Below, one piece after another: positions 1 to 6,211 of a DNA stretch of 31,666 nt; positions within the stretch are counted from its first letter, which is position 1, and every line of letters starts with the position of its first letter. The DNA is from a virus: the IMG/VR virus record IMGVR_UViG_3300047284_000070, positions 1 to 31,666 of that record. One strand, written 5' to 3'. The notes beneath the pieces were generated by a model that saw only the letters and a program-made list of their open reading frames with translations, had not been told where the DNA came from and did no database searches. Made by a program: the position numbers and the translations under genes.

Positions 1-2
1 CA

Positions 3-698
3 GGGCAAACGGCGATTGCGTTCTGCTGCAGCGTGGCGCACGCGGAGGCTGTGGCTGACCTGTTCCAGCGCAATGGCATTGCCGCGGCCAGTATTGACGG
101 CAGCATGGACACCGCCACCAGGCGCCAGCTACTGAGCGACCTCGGCGCTGGCAGGCTGAAAGTGCTCACCAGTTGCGCATTGATCGGCGAAGGCGTGGAC
201 GTACCAAGCGTTGGTGGTTGCATCCTGCTGCGCCCTACCGCATCCGTGGCGCTGCACCTGCAGATGATCGGCCGGTGCTTGCGCCCGCAGCATGGCAAGC
301 GCGCGGTGGTACTGGATCATGTCGGCAACACGCTCCGGCTTGGTCACCACCTAGAGCCACGCGACTGGACGCTCGATGGGCTGCGCAAACGCGACCGCGA
401 GAAGGCGCCCAGCGTCAAGGTGTGCCCGCAGTGCTTTGCCACTAGCGCCAGTGCAGTGCAGACATGCCGCGAATGCGGTCATGTGTTTGCGCCACAAGAG
501 CGGCGGGAGTTGCAGCAGGTAGATGGTGAGTTGGTGGAGATGGTGGCACGCGCCCGCAAACGCGAGCAAGGCGGCGCTCAAACACTGCAGCAGTTGATCG
601 CACTGGGCCAGCAGCGTGGCTACAAAAACCCCGTGGCATGGGCTAAGCATGTGCTGGCCGCACGCCAGACCAAGGGGCAGTGGAGCAAAATCAAATGA
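3..698 (+). CDS. Superfamily 2 DNA helicase, C-terminal part (5' end outside window)
   Basis: The reading frame is open from the first bases of the window, so the N-terminal ATPase lobe lies upstream. The 231 visible residues match the second RecA-like lobe of DEAD/DEAH-type helicases. A TAIAFCCSVAHAE strand-helix is followed by GEGVDVP (visible residues about 63-69, motif V) and QMIGRCLRP (about 87-95, motif VI with its arginine finger). After the lobe, two CxxC pairs (C141, C144, C155, C158) form a probable zinc ribbon that ends CGHVF, as is usual in phage replication helicases. The family unwinds DNA with ATP. The stop overlaps the next start (ATGA), so the two are probably translationally coupled. 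The family is clear; the exact role (replication or recombination) is inferred from the neighbouring nucleases. Confidence 0.9.
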   Translation, partial: GQTAIAFCCSVAHAEAVADLFQRNGIAAASIDGSMDTATRRQLLSDLGAGRLKVLTSCALIGEGVDVPSVGGCILLRPTASVALHLQMIGRCLRPQHGKRAVVLDHVGNTLRLGHHLEPRDWTLDGLRKRDREKAPSVKVCPQCFATSASAVQTCRECGHVFAPQERRELQQVDGELVEMVARARKREQGGAQTLQQLIALGQQRGYKNPVAWAKHVLAARQTKGQWSKIK

Positions 699-1141
699 GC
701 AAGTTTTGCATTGAGCTAAAAAATTCCGATCTTGCGGAAATTGTTGATCAAGTTTGCGCCGCATGGTACGAAGCAAATAGCAAAACGCAAATTGAAATAA
801 CCGCTAATTGGGCAGAAAAATTACGCAATCAAATAAAAGCGAAGCACGGCAAGGGATGGGGGCTTGATGGCGTAGGCGAAAGTCAATTCAATCCCCACGG
901 AAAATGCAGGCTACAGTACAAAAAAACAAACCATCAAAGAGTTGGCATTGTTTTACCAATTCATTGGCGCCCGGAGAATTTTGACGAAATTTTCCGGATG
1001 GCTGATGCCGTTATAACTGTCTTTCTTGCCAATGATTTATCCTTGAAAGAAGCTTTTAAGACCGTAATTGACCGAGCAAACCATCCAGCAACAGATCCGC
1101 ATCGCCTGCAGCCGCGGCCAGACCAGGCTCTTCCGCAATAA
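695..1141 (+). CDS. Hypothetical protein, AT-rich gene between helicase and nuclease
   Basis: This 148-residue protein is not recognised. The ATG at 695 overlaps the helicase stop and is preferred over an upstream in-frame ATG at 680 that lies inside the helicase. The protein begins MSKFCIELKNSDLAEIVDQ and has mixed helix/strand character without membrane segments or signal peptide. By hand count the DNA from 721 to 1060 is about 42% G+C, while a helicase line nearby (541-600) is 65%, so the gene looks foreign to this genome. Its last 24 codons (from 1068) run out of frame through the start of the VRR-NUC gene and have that gene's base composition. The native C-terminus has therefore probably been lost or extended. 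Function is unknown; insertion as a cassette is inferred. Confidence 0.72.
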   Translation: MSKFCIELKNSDLAEIVDQVCAAWYEANSKTQIEITANWAEKLRNQIKAKHGKGWGLDGVGESQFNPHGKCRLQYKKTNHQRVGIVLPIHWRPENFDEIFRMADAVITVFLANDLSLKEAFKTVIDRANHPATDPHRLQPRPDQALPQ

Positions 1142-1421
1142 CACCGGCACTTTGCGTGATCAGCACGGCAGACCGGTGCAGTTTGGGCTGTGCAAGGGCA
1201 GCGCCGATCTGATCGGCTGGCGCACGATCACGATCACACCGGAGATGGTCGGGCAGCAGGTGGCAGTGTTCCTGTCCATCGAGGTGAAGACGCCAACCGG
1301 CAGGCTGCGACCTGAGCAGCAGCAGTGGCTGGATGCTGTCCAGTCGGCTGGTGGCATTGCAGGCGTGGCGCGCAGCGTGGAGGATGCTGAGCGGTTGACC
1401 ACGGTTGCACATGGTGTATAG
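1068..1421 (+). CDS. VRR-NUC domain nuclease
   Basis: This 117-residue protein matches the stand-alone VRR-NUC family of phages, a branch of the PD-(D/E)XK nucleases related to Holliday-junction and flap nucleases. Visible family features are EQTIQQQI at the N-terminus, FRNN (22-25), FGLCKGSADLIGW with the metal-binding aspartate D47, IEVKT with E72 and K74 as the catalytic E-x-K, and the following QQQW. The length is normal for the family. The TTG start at 1068 is chosen because the conserved helix begins immediately after it and no later start preserves the domain. It overlaps the preceding gene by 74 bases. The stop codon lies inside a promoter-like repeat. A role with the adjacent helicase in DNA repair or recombination-dependent replication is inferred. 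Confidence 0.88.
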   Translation: MTEQTIQQQIRIACSRGQTRLFRNNTGTLRDQHGRPVQFGLCKGSADLIGWRTITITPEMVGQQVAVFLSIEVKTPTGRLRPEQQQWLDAVQSAGGIAGVARSVEDAERLTTVAHGV

Positions 1422-1422
1422 T
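1395..1422 (+). promoter_or_regulatory. Putative sigma-70 promoter, repeat copy 1
   Basis: TTGACC (1395-1400) and TATAGT (1417-1422) are separated by 16 bases, close to the sigma-70 consensus. The element overlaps the 3' end of the VRR-NUC gene and precedes the RlpA-like gene at 1454. The 26-base core 1393-1418 recurs at 1773-1798 with two mismatches, which argues that it is functional. It is predicted only from sequence. Confidence 0.5.
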
Positions 1423-1453
1423 GCCGCCTGGCACACCACTTAACTCGAGCATC

Positions 1454-1768
1454 ATGCGTGCACTGATCACTGCAGCAATCCTGCTGCTGTCGCCCGCTCA
1501 AGCCCGGCAGGTGACTGCCACCGTCTACGACGGCTGGTATCACGGGCGCACCACGTACTGCGGTGGTACCTACCGCCACTGGGGCGTGAGCGCTGCGCAT
1601 CCATGGCTGCCATGCGGCACACGCGTCACGGTGCACCATCGCGGTCGCACGCTGACGGTGCCAGTGACTGACCGCTGCGACTGCGGCTCACTGGATCTCA
1701 GCGCCGGCGCTGCGCATCGCCTAGGCGTTCCGCTCGATGGCATCGCCATTGTGTCGATCCGTTACTAG
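1454..1768 (+). CDS. Secreted RlpA-like double-psi beta-barrel protein
   Basis: A 104-residue protein with a hydrophobic signal peptide (about residues 1-18, MRALITAAILLLSPAQARQ) followed by an RlpA/barwin-type double-psi beta-barrel. The order TATVY, YHGRTTYCGGTY, AAHPWLPCGTRVTV, VTDRCDC and LDLS matches the RlpA core. H49, D73 and D81 occupy conserved barrel positions. The glutamate usually found in the glycan-binding loop of RlpA lytic transglycosylases is not visible in CGGTY, so catalysis is uncertain. Four cysteines (36, 54, 75, 77) suggest disulfides in the periplasm. The ATG at 1454 is preferred over a GTG at 1421 because it starts the signal peptide and lies downstream of the promoter. 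It sits in the early region, away from the lysis genes, so envelope modification or exclusion of other phages is as likely as lysis. Confidence 0.82.
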   Translation: MRALITAAILLLSPAQARQVTATVYDGWYHGRTTYCGGTYRHWGVSAAHPWLPCGTRVTVHHRGRTLTVPVTDRCDCGSLDLSAGAAHRLGVPLDGIAIVSIRY

Positions 1769-1774
1769 GCACGG

Positions 1775-1802
1775 TTGACCACGGCTGCGCATGGTGTAGG
1801 AT
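1775..1802 (+). promoter_or_regulatory. Putative sigma-70 promoter, repeat copy 2
   Basis: TTGACC (1775-1780), a 16-base spacer and TAGGAT (1797-1802) form a second promoter-like element. Bases 1773-1798 repeat 1393-1418 with two changes. It lies in the short gap after the RlpA-like gene. Transcription would begin near 1809, which favours the ATG at 1845 for the next gene over the one at 1803. Confidence 0.5.
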
Positions 1803-1844
1803 ATGGGGACAGGAGGCGAGAGCTTCCACCCCACACCGAGAGAC

Positions 1845-2027
1845 ATGCACGCTTCCGTGTTCCAGCTCAAAGCCCAAGCCGTTGAGACCGGCACCACCGT
1901 CTTTCACGACGGACTGCAGATCACGCCCGAAGGCAAGTACTGCATTTGCGGTCGGTTCTGCACCTTAAACGAGGCGATCATGTACCTCGGCAACCGCGCA
2001 GTGACCCGCGCCAAGACTGCAGCCTGA
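1845..2027 (+). CDS. Small hypothetical protein
   Basis: A 60-residue protein that I do not recognise. It has CxCxxxC spacing (CICGRFC) in its second half and no signal peptide or membrane helix. The ATG at 1845 is chosen because a start at 1803 would overlap the -10 element of the upstream promoter-like repeat. An AGGAGG at 1811-1816 lies too far from 1845 for ideal spacing, so the true start could differ. It is the first gene after promoter copy 2. No function can be assigned; three close cysteines hint at metal binding. Confidence 0.55.
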   Translation: MHASVFQLKAQAVETGTTVFHDGLQITPEGKYCICGRFCTLNEAIMYLGNRAVTRAKTAA

Positions 2028-2086
2028 CCCCACGCGGCCCGCCGGAGCCGCACCCAATCCGGCAACCACACATTGCGACCCCAACC

Positions 2087-2281
2087 ATGATTGCAACTGC
2101 ACTGCTGATCATCTGGAAGCTGCTACTACCACTGCTGGTAGTAGTCGCCGTGATCGACTGGCTTACCGCTTCAGATGACCGCCGCATCCGCGTACTGCGC
2201 CGCACTGGCTTGAGCCAGAAGCGCATCGCTGATCGCCTGAACCTGTCCACCTACCGCGTCCGCAAGGCGCTGATGGCATGA
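2087..2281 (+). CDS. Membrane-anchored helix-turn-helix protein
   Basis: A 64-residue protein with one N-terminal hydrophobic helix (about residues 3-27, IIWKLLLPLLVVVAVIDW). An arginine-rich linker (DDRRIRVLRR) and a C-terminal helix-turn-helix follow (about 38-63: GLSQKRIADRLNLSTYRVR). The positive linker directly after the helix predicts a cytoplasmic C-terminus, which would hold the DNA-binding part at the inner membrane. The stop overlaps the next ATG by four bases. It sits among secreted and membrane proteins. The HTH resembles the sigma-region-4/LuxR-like type. Tethering genes, replication or phage DNA to the membrane is inferred. Confidence 0.72.
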   Translation: MIATALLIIWKLLLPLLVVVAVIDWLTASDDRRIRVLRRTGLSQKRIADRLNLSTYRVRKALMA

Positions 2282-2517
2282 AAACAATCCTCGCCTTACT
2301 GCTGCTGACTGCCCCCGCCATGGCGCAGTCAATCGACCCCATCGCCTACGGCAAGCGCTTCTGCCAGCTCAGCGCCATGGGTGTTGAGCAAGATGCTGCC
2401 CGCCGCGCTGCGGTGAAGCACGCCTACATCGGCACACGCAACGCAGCAGACCTAAACGCTGATGCCACAGCAGCAGCCAAATACGTCATCAACACCTGCC
2501 CGGACGCACTCGAATGA
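2278..2517 (+). CDS. Small secreted hypothetical protein
   Basis: A 79-residue protein with a clear signal peptide (residues 1-17, ending APAMAQ, a good signal peptidase I site). The mature part, about 62 residues, is mainly helical and contains two cysteines (in RFCQLS and NTCPDALE) that could form a disulfide. It is coupled to both neighbours by ATGA overlaps. I do not recognise the family. A periplasmic location, together with the adjacent RlpA-like and membrane proteins, suggests a role in the host envelope. Confidence 0.68.
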   Translation: MKTILALLLLTAPAMAQSIDPIAYGKRFCQLSAMGVEQDAARRAAVKHAYIGTRNAADLNADATAAAKYVINTCPDALE

Positions 2518-2639
2518 ACAACCTCAACCGCCTCGCCGTGCTGGCGATCATCTTCGGCGTCTGGGCAATGGCTTATGACACCGGTCGCCAGCAACCTGCC
2601 TACAGCCATCACGCCTGCCAAGAGCAACTCAAGCCGTGA
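2514..2639 (+). CDS. Tiny single-helix membrane protein
   Basis: This 41-residue protein starts with the ATG that overlaps the previous stop. Residues about 5-20 (NRLAVLAIIFGVWAMAY) form one membrane helix. The short tail carries histidines and a cysteine (YSHHACQEQ). It overlaps the next gene by four bases (GTGA). It has the layout of a small phage inner-membrane protein, but no family is recognised. Its reality is supported mainly by perfect coupling on both sides and by the hydrophobic segment. Confidence 0.55.
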   Translation: MNNLNRLAVLAIIFGVWAMAYDTGRQQPAYSHHACQEQLKP

Positions 2640-2836
2640 CTGATTCCGACATCTACTGGACCTTTGCCACCGCCTACCAGCACGGCGGTGGTTTCTTCCA
2701 AGCGCTAGCACACGCTGGCCTGAAAGCTGATCCCGGCAACAAGCGCCGCCTGCTGGATGCATTCCCTGAGCTGGTCGCCACCTACGGCACCGCCAGCCGG
2801 ATGCACCGCCAACTGCGTAGTGGGGCATCGGTGTGA
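2636..2836 (+). CDS. Small hypothetical protein
   Basis: A 66-residue soluble protein from a GTG start overlapping the previous stop. It is predicted helical, with an aromatic and glycine-rich stretch (YQHGGGFFQAL) and a basic end. The tract LLDAFPELVATYG looks like a packed helix. No family is recognised. It is coupled through GTGA overlaps to the genes before and after it, so it is part of the same early operon. Confidence 0.62.
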   Translation: MTDSDIYWTFATAYQHGGGFFQALAHAGLKADPGNKRRLLDAFPELVATYGTASRMHRQLRSGASV

Positions 2837-3207
2837 CTTCTAAAGCTTGGATTGTCGATCGCGCTCCTGCGACCGAAGACGTTGACAGGGATGGCAGGAT
2901 TCAAATACCTGTCGAGCCATCCGATCCGTTCAGCAAAGGCACCGCTGTGTCTGTGAGTTGTTGGCATGAAGGACTGCCATGGCGCAGAACCCATAAAGGG
3001 TCGGCAAAACAGACGCAAAACGTCACCAGCAAATCCTGTGAAACCTGCATCTTTTTTCGTAAATGGTCGAAACCTGGCGGCGAATGCCGCCGCAATGCGC
3101 CGCAAGCCGTGATGGTGCACGCCGACATCGACGACAGCGAGCACATTGCGTACTGGCCTGGCGTTGATCCGTCTGACTGGTGCGGCGAATGGGAGGCAAA
3201 ACAATGA
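2833..3207 (+). CDS. Four-cysteine phage protein (probable metal-binding)
   Basis: A 124-residue protein with a GTG start. The N-terminal half contains APATEDVDRDGRIQI, a short motif I have seen in other phage early proteins. The C-terminal half carries C69-x2-C72, C85 and C117 in the order CETCIFF, GECRRNAP and DWCGEW. This arrangement is widespread in small phage and bacterial proteins and probably binds zinc or an iron-sulfur cluster. The end overlaps the start of the exonuclease gene. No enzymatic role is known; the position directly before the recombination genes suggests a DNA-related function. Confidence 0.7.
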   Translation: MTSKAWIVDRAPATEDVDRDGRIQIPVEPSDPFSKGTAVSVSCWHEGLPWRRTHKGSAKQTQNVTSKSCETCIFFRKWSKPGGECRRNAPQAVMVHADIDDSEHIAYWPGVDPSDWCGEWEAKQ

Positions 3208-3998
3208 CGCTATCCAATGAGCAGTATCACGCCGACCCAGCCGTCAGCGCCAGCCACCTGCACGCGATCGCTCAGTCTCCCTACCACTACTGGAGTCGCT
3301 ACCTCGACCCAAACCGCAGCGCTCCAGAGCCGACTGCCGCCATGCGGCTGGGCTCACTGGTGCATTGCGCAGTGCTTGAGCCGGATGAGCTACAAGCCCG
3401 CTATGGCGTCTGCGGTCCACGCAATACCAAAGCCGGCAAGGAGCAAGCAGAGCGCATGGCTGCTGATGGCATTGAAGCCGTCACTCAGTCCGACATGGCA
3501 CTGGCGCTCAGCATGGCTGCCAGCGTCCGCGTGCATCCTGCTGCTGCTGCACTGCTCGCCAACGGCAAGGCTGAGCAGTCCTTTTGGTGGGATGACTCAA
3601 CCACAGGTCTGCGGTGCAAGTGCCGCCCCGACTGGTACGCCGGTGCCACTGTGGTGGATCTCAAGACCACCACCGACGCCAGCCCAGCCGGCTTTGCCCG
3701 TAGCGTCGCCACCTTCCGCTACCATGTGCAAGCCAGCCACTACCTAGCTGGTCTGCACGGCGCTGAGCGGTTTGTATTCATTGCCGTTGAAAAGACTGCG
3801 CCATATGCGGTTGCGGTCTACGAGCTTGACGCCGCGGCCATGGCTGCTGGTGACGAGCTGCGGCAGCGCGACATGCGCATGATCGCCGACTGCCAAGCCA
3901 CCAAGGAGTGGCCTGGTTACGGCGATGACTGCCAAACACTCAGCCTGCCTTCATGGGCTCTAACTGCCAACCCAACTATCACATCTGATGACTTCTAG
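3204..3998 (+). CDS. RecE/exonuclease VIII-like PD-(D/E)XK exonuclease
   Basis: A 264-residue protein of the phage exonuclease VIII-like PD-(D/E)XK group, which resects double-stranded ends to give a 3' single strand for the annealing partner. Visible motifs are an N-terminal SASHLHAIAQSPYHYW, LGSLVHCAVLEP with the conserved H54, CRPDW (D143), VVDLKTT (D152, K154) and QASHYLAGL (Q177, Y180). These make up the RecB-like nuclease site. The start at 3204 follows GGGAGG at 3191-3196 at good spacing. It overlaps Bet by 11 bases, the usual exonuclease/annealase pairing. Confidence in the family is high; exact substrate polarity is taken from the family. Confidence 0.88.
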   Translation: MTLSNEQYHADPAVSASHLHAIAQSPYHYWSRYLDPNRSAPEPTAAMRLGSLVHCAVLEPDELQARYGVCGPRNTKAGKEQAERMAADGIEAVTQSDMALALSMAASVRVHPAAAALLANGKAEQSFWWDDSTTGLRCKCRPDWYAGATVVDLKTTTDASPAGFARSVATFRYHVQASHYLAGLHGAERFVFIAVEKTAPYAVAVYELDAAAMAAGDELRQRDMRMIADCQATKEWPGYGDDCQTLSLPSWALTANPTITSDDF

Positions 3999-4752
3999 CA
4001 TCACGCTCTGGACACCAGAGCAAGCGCAGCTGATTTCAACCACCATTGCGCCAGGCTGCAGCAACGACGAGTTGCGGCTATTTGCCTACGCCTGCCAGCG
4101 CACTGGCCTTGATCCATTCAGCAAGCAGATCTACGCCATCAAGCGTGGCGGCAAGATGACCATTCAAGCCGGCATTGACGGCTTGCGTGCCATTGCGGAG
4201 CGCACTGGGCAGCTTGATGGATCGGAAACCTACTGGTGTGGTGACGACGGCCAGTGGACTGACGTATGGCTTGGCAGCAAGCCACCTGCTGCAGCCAAGA
4301 CCATCATCCACCGCAAGGGCAGCCAGCATCCATTTGTTGGTGTTGCGCGCTTTGCTGACTACAACGCCGGCCAAGGCTTGTGGAGCAAGATGGGCGCCGC
4401 GATGATCGCCAAGTGCTCTGAGGCATTGGCACTGCGCAAGGCATTTCCTGCTGATCTCAGCGGCGTCTACAGCACTGATGAGATGCAGCAAGCGGAAGTG
4501 GAGCCTGTAACGGTGACCACCACTGCACCTGCACTGCCCGCCAAGCCTGCAGGTGATGCCAAGCTGTTCCAAGCCGGCAAGGCTGCAATCGCCAAGGCTG
4601 ACACGCTGGACAAGCTGCAGGAGGTGGTTGCCCGCATGGAGAAGCGCAAGCCTGACCTGAGCGATGAGCAGAACCAGCAGCTTATGGAGCTAGCACTCGC
4701 CAAGGAGGGTGAGCTAGCACCTGCCACCGAGGATCCGTTCGCTGATGACTGA
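3988..4752 (+). CDS. bet: Bet/RecT-family single-strand annealing protein
   Basis: This 254-residue protein matches phage recombination protein Bet, which coats single-stranded DNA and pairs it with complementary strands. Diagnostic stretches are LRLFAYACQRTGLDPFSKQ, YAIKRGGKMTIQAGIDG, the region GQLDGSETYW, and MIAKCSEALALRKAFP near residues 140-155. The last 70 residues are a charged helical linker ending in an acidic, aromatic tip (EDPFADD) that resembles SSB C-termini. The gene overlaps the exonuclease upstream and a small HTH gene downstream, so it belongs to one recombination operon. Length and order match the lambda beta/RecT class. Confidence 0.92.
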   Translation: MTSSITLWTPEQAQLISTTIAPGCSNDELRLFAYACQRTGLDPFSKQIYAIKRGGKMTIQAGIDGLRAIAERTGQLDGSETYWCGDDGQWTDVWLGSKPPAAAKTIIHRKGSQHPFVGVARFADYNAGQGLWSKMGAAMIAKCSEALALRKAFPADLSGVYSTDEMQQAEVEPVTVTTTAPALPAKPAGDAKLFQAGKAAIAKADTLDKLQEVVARMEKRKPDLSDEQNQQLMELALAKEGELAPATEDPFADD

Positions 4753-4954
4753 GCCATTCTTGACCACAGATGAACTGGCGGCACGTTGGGGGCTAAAGCC
4801 AGCAGCCATCAAAAACCAACGCGCACGCGGCATTGGCCCCGCCTATGTCACTGCGCCACGTATTGGATTGCCAGCCGGCACACCACGCGTGCGCTATCCC
4901 CTTGCTCAGGTCTTGGCTTTTGAAGAAGCCAATGGCATCACACCACTGGATTGA
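4745..4954 (+). CDS. Small excisionase/AlpA-like HTH protein
   Basis: A 69-residue protein with a winged-helix HTH of the excisionase/AlpA type. LTTDELAARWGLKPAAIKNQ forms the helix-turn-helix, RARGIGPAYV the wing, and VRYPLAQVLAFEE the closing helix. Such proteins bind DNA as excisionases, transcription regulators or replication accessories. No integrase is visible in the window, so an excisionase role has no support here. Its place between Bet and SSB makes a regulator or recombination accessory more likely. It overlaps Bet by eight bases. Confidence 0.8.
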   Translation: MTEPFLTTDELAARWGLKPAAIKNQRARGIGPAYVTAPRIGLPAGTPRVRYPLAQVLAFEEANGITPLD

Positions 4955-4956
4955 AA

Positions 4957-5307
4957 ATGAGTCTCTACGCAACTGGCATCATTCGCATCATCTCTGATCC
5001 GCAACTGCGTGCCTTTGAATCCGGCACGATGGTTGCCAACTTCGCTGGCGGCATCCAGGAAGGCAAAGACAAAGATGGCAACTGGATCAACAATGCCATC
5101 GACTGTGAGGTATGGGGCAAGTCCGCAGAGGTGATCGTCGACAAGCTCAAGAAAGGCGACAGCATCCTCGCCAGCGGTGCAGTACGCCGGCAAGAATGGA
5201 ATGACAAGGAGACTGGCGCCAAGCGCAGCAAGCACGTGCTCAGCGTTCAGCGCTTTGAGTTCATGCCACGCGCTGCAGCCACCACCAGCGAGGAGGCTGT
5301 GTTCTGA
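4957..5307 (+). CDS. ssb: Single-stranded DNA-binding protein
   Basis: A 116-residue OB-fold protein of the bacterial SSB type. The order IIRIISDPQLRAF, MVANFAGGI, INNAIDCEVWGKSAEVI, KGDSILASGAVRRQEW and HVLSVQRFEF matches the beta-barrel strands. The ATG at 4957 is preferred over a TTG two codons upstream. The C-terminal tail is very short and ends EEAVF rather than the acidic DDIPF tip through which cellular SSBs recruit partners. It may therefore recruit host proteins poorly. It acts with Bet and the exonuclease, and on single strands during replication. Confidence 0.9.
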   Translation: MSLYATGIIRIISDPQLRAFESGTMVANFAGGIQEGKDKDGNWINNAIDCEVWGKSAEVIVDKLKKGDSILASGAVRRQEWNDKETGAKRSKHVLSVQRFEFMPRAAATTSEEAVF

Positions 5308-5462
5308 TGAATCAAACCGCCCTTGATGCTGCATTCAAGGAGTGGTGGGAGGCGTCCTACGGGCGCCCTCCCGGCACCCATGCAGTGATGACGCACGTGG
5401 CTTTTGCCGCGCATATCCTTGAACTTTTGGAGCTGATGCAAGATGATCAATCACAAAACTGA
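5307..5462 (+). CDS. Small hypothetical protein
   Basis: A 51-residue protein from an ATG overlapping the SSB stop by one base. It is predicted helical (ALDAAFKEWWEASYG, then FAAHILELLELMQ). There are no cysteines, signal peptide or membrane helix. It overlaps the next gene by 20 bases in another frame. The beginning, with its WWEASYG, resembles short phage proteins of unknown function. No role can be assigned. Confidence 0.6.
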   Translation: MNQTALDAAFKEWWEASYGRPPGTHAVMTHVAFAAHILELLELMQDDQSQN

Positions 5463-5598
5463 GCAGCGCCGCGATGATTACCTGCAGTGGCTGTATGAGC
5501 AAAGCGGCCGCACTTGCAGCACCTACACCGGCTTGTACCAGCAGCGCATTGCTGAGCTGATTAAGCGCGACATGACGGAGGCATTGGGCGATGAGTGA
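5443..5598 (+). CDS. Small hypothetical protein
   Basis: A 51-residue charged, helical protein (QRRDDYLQWLYEQSG, then IAELIKRDMTEALG). It overlaps the preceding gene by 20 bases and the DUF3310 gene by eight, in keeping with the dense packing here. I do not recognise it. Its size and its place next to DUF3310 suggest an accessory early protein, perhaps a modulator of host functions. Confidence 0.58.
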   Translation: MINHKTEQRRDDYLQWLYEQSGRTCSTYTGLYQQRIAELIKRDMTEALGDE

Positions 5599-5809
5599 TC
5601 TAGTCAACCATCCACCGCATTACAAGCACAGCGATATTGAGTGCATCCATGCCATTAAGGCAGCCCTCGGTGATGACGGATTCCGTGCTTATTGCAAAGG
5701 CAATGTCATCAAATACTTATGGCGTGCTGAGCATAAGGGCAATGCCGACCAGGATTACGGCAAAGCCGACTGGTACATGCGACGTTTGCTGTTGCATGTA
5801 GATGAGTGA
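5591..5809 (+). CDS. DUF3310 family protein
   Basis: A 72-residue protein with the typical DUF3310 pattern: VNHPPHYKH, IECIHAIKAALG, FRAYCKGNVIKYLWRAEHK and KADWYMRRLL. DUF3310 proteins are very common small phage proteins, sometimes labelled nucleotide kinase-like, whose function is not established. The start overlaps the previous stop and the end overlaps the next start. The family assignment is secure; the role is not. Confidence 0.88.
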   Translation: MSDLVNHPPHYKHSDIECIHAIKAALGDDGFRAYCKGNVIKYLWRAEHKGNADQDYGKADWYMRRLLLHVDE

Positions 5810-5987
5810 TCCGTTTAAGCGCGGCGAGCAAAACTACGCCGCGTTTCTAACTGAAGACCACGTGCGCGAGCTGCGCCAGTTACGCGTTGCTGGCAGTAGC
5901 TATAGCCAACTAGCTGAACGCTACGGCATCGACAAGAAACACGCATGGCGCATCTGCCAACGCATTGCATGGAGCTGGCTTGAATGA
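5802..5987 (+). CDS. Small HTH protein
   Basis: A 61-residue protein whose second half reads as a helix-turn-helix (LRQLRVAGSSYSQLAERYG, then DKKHAWRICQRIAW). The pattern resembles resolvase-type or sigma-region-4-like DNA-recognition domains that detect a recurring arginine-lysine-rich helix. It overlaps DUF3310 and the next gene. A small transcription regulator is the natural reading; the target is unknown. Confidence 0.7.
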   Translation: MSDPFKRGEQNYAAFLTEDHVRELRQLRVAGSSYSQLAERYGIDKKHAWRICQRIAWSWLE

Positions 5988-6199
5988 CTCAAGAACACCC
6001 GATTACTCCGCCTCAAACTCAAGAGCTTCGAATCACTAATCAATCTTGGGCGGTTTATCAGCCTCCGAAGGTCATCTGCCCCAAGCACGGCACTCACCCT
6101 CACACGATTAGCAGCAACATCCTTGGCCATGAAGGCACTTGGTGCATGTTGTGCGCTTTGGAGCGACTAGGCCCTTCGCTTCCTACAGTCAATGACTGA
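5984..6199 (+). CDS. Small cysteine/histidine-rich protein
   Basis: A 71-residue protein with CPKHGTHPH, then GTWCMLCALERLG. C-x2-H and C-x2-C pairs about 25 residues apart suggest a single zinc-binding unit. The N-terminal third is proline- and glutamine-rich. The local DNA is somewhat more AT-rich than the structural genes. I associate this type of short zinc-finger protein with cyanophages, but do not know a function. Confidence 0.65.
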   Translation: MTQEHPITPPQTQELRITNQSWAVYQPPKVICPKHGTHPHTISSNILGHEGTWCMLCALERLGPSLPTVND

Positions 6200-6211
6200 C
6201 TCTGAGGAACA

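Noticed and set aside
680-694. Five-codon N-terminal extension of the AT-rich gene
   Set aside because: The ATG at 680 lies within the helicase end; the ATGA overlap at 695 is the usual arrangement here.
351-776. Open frame of 141 codons on the - strand opposite the helicase
   Set aside because: It is the antisense shadow of the GC-rich helicase reading frame and has no family features.
4745-4954. Excisionase as evidence of a temperate phage
   Set aside because: The HTH type fits but no integrase, repressor or attachment site is visible in the window; a regulator or recombination accessory is equally possible.
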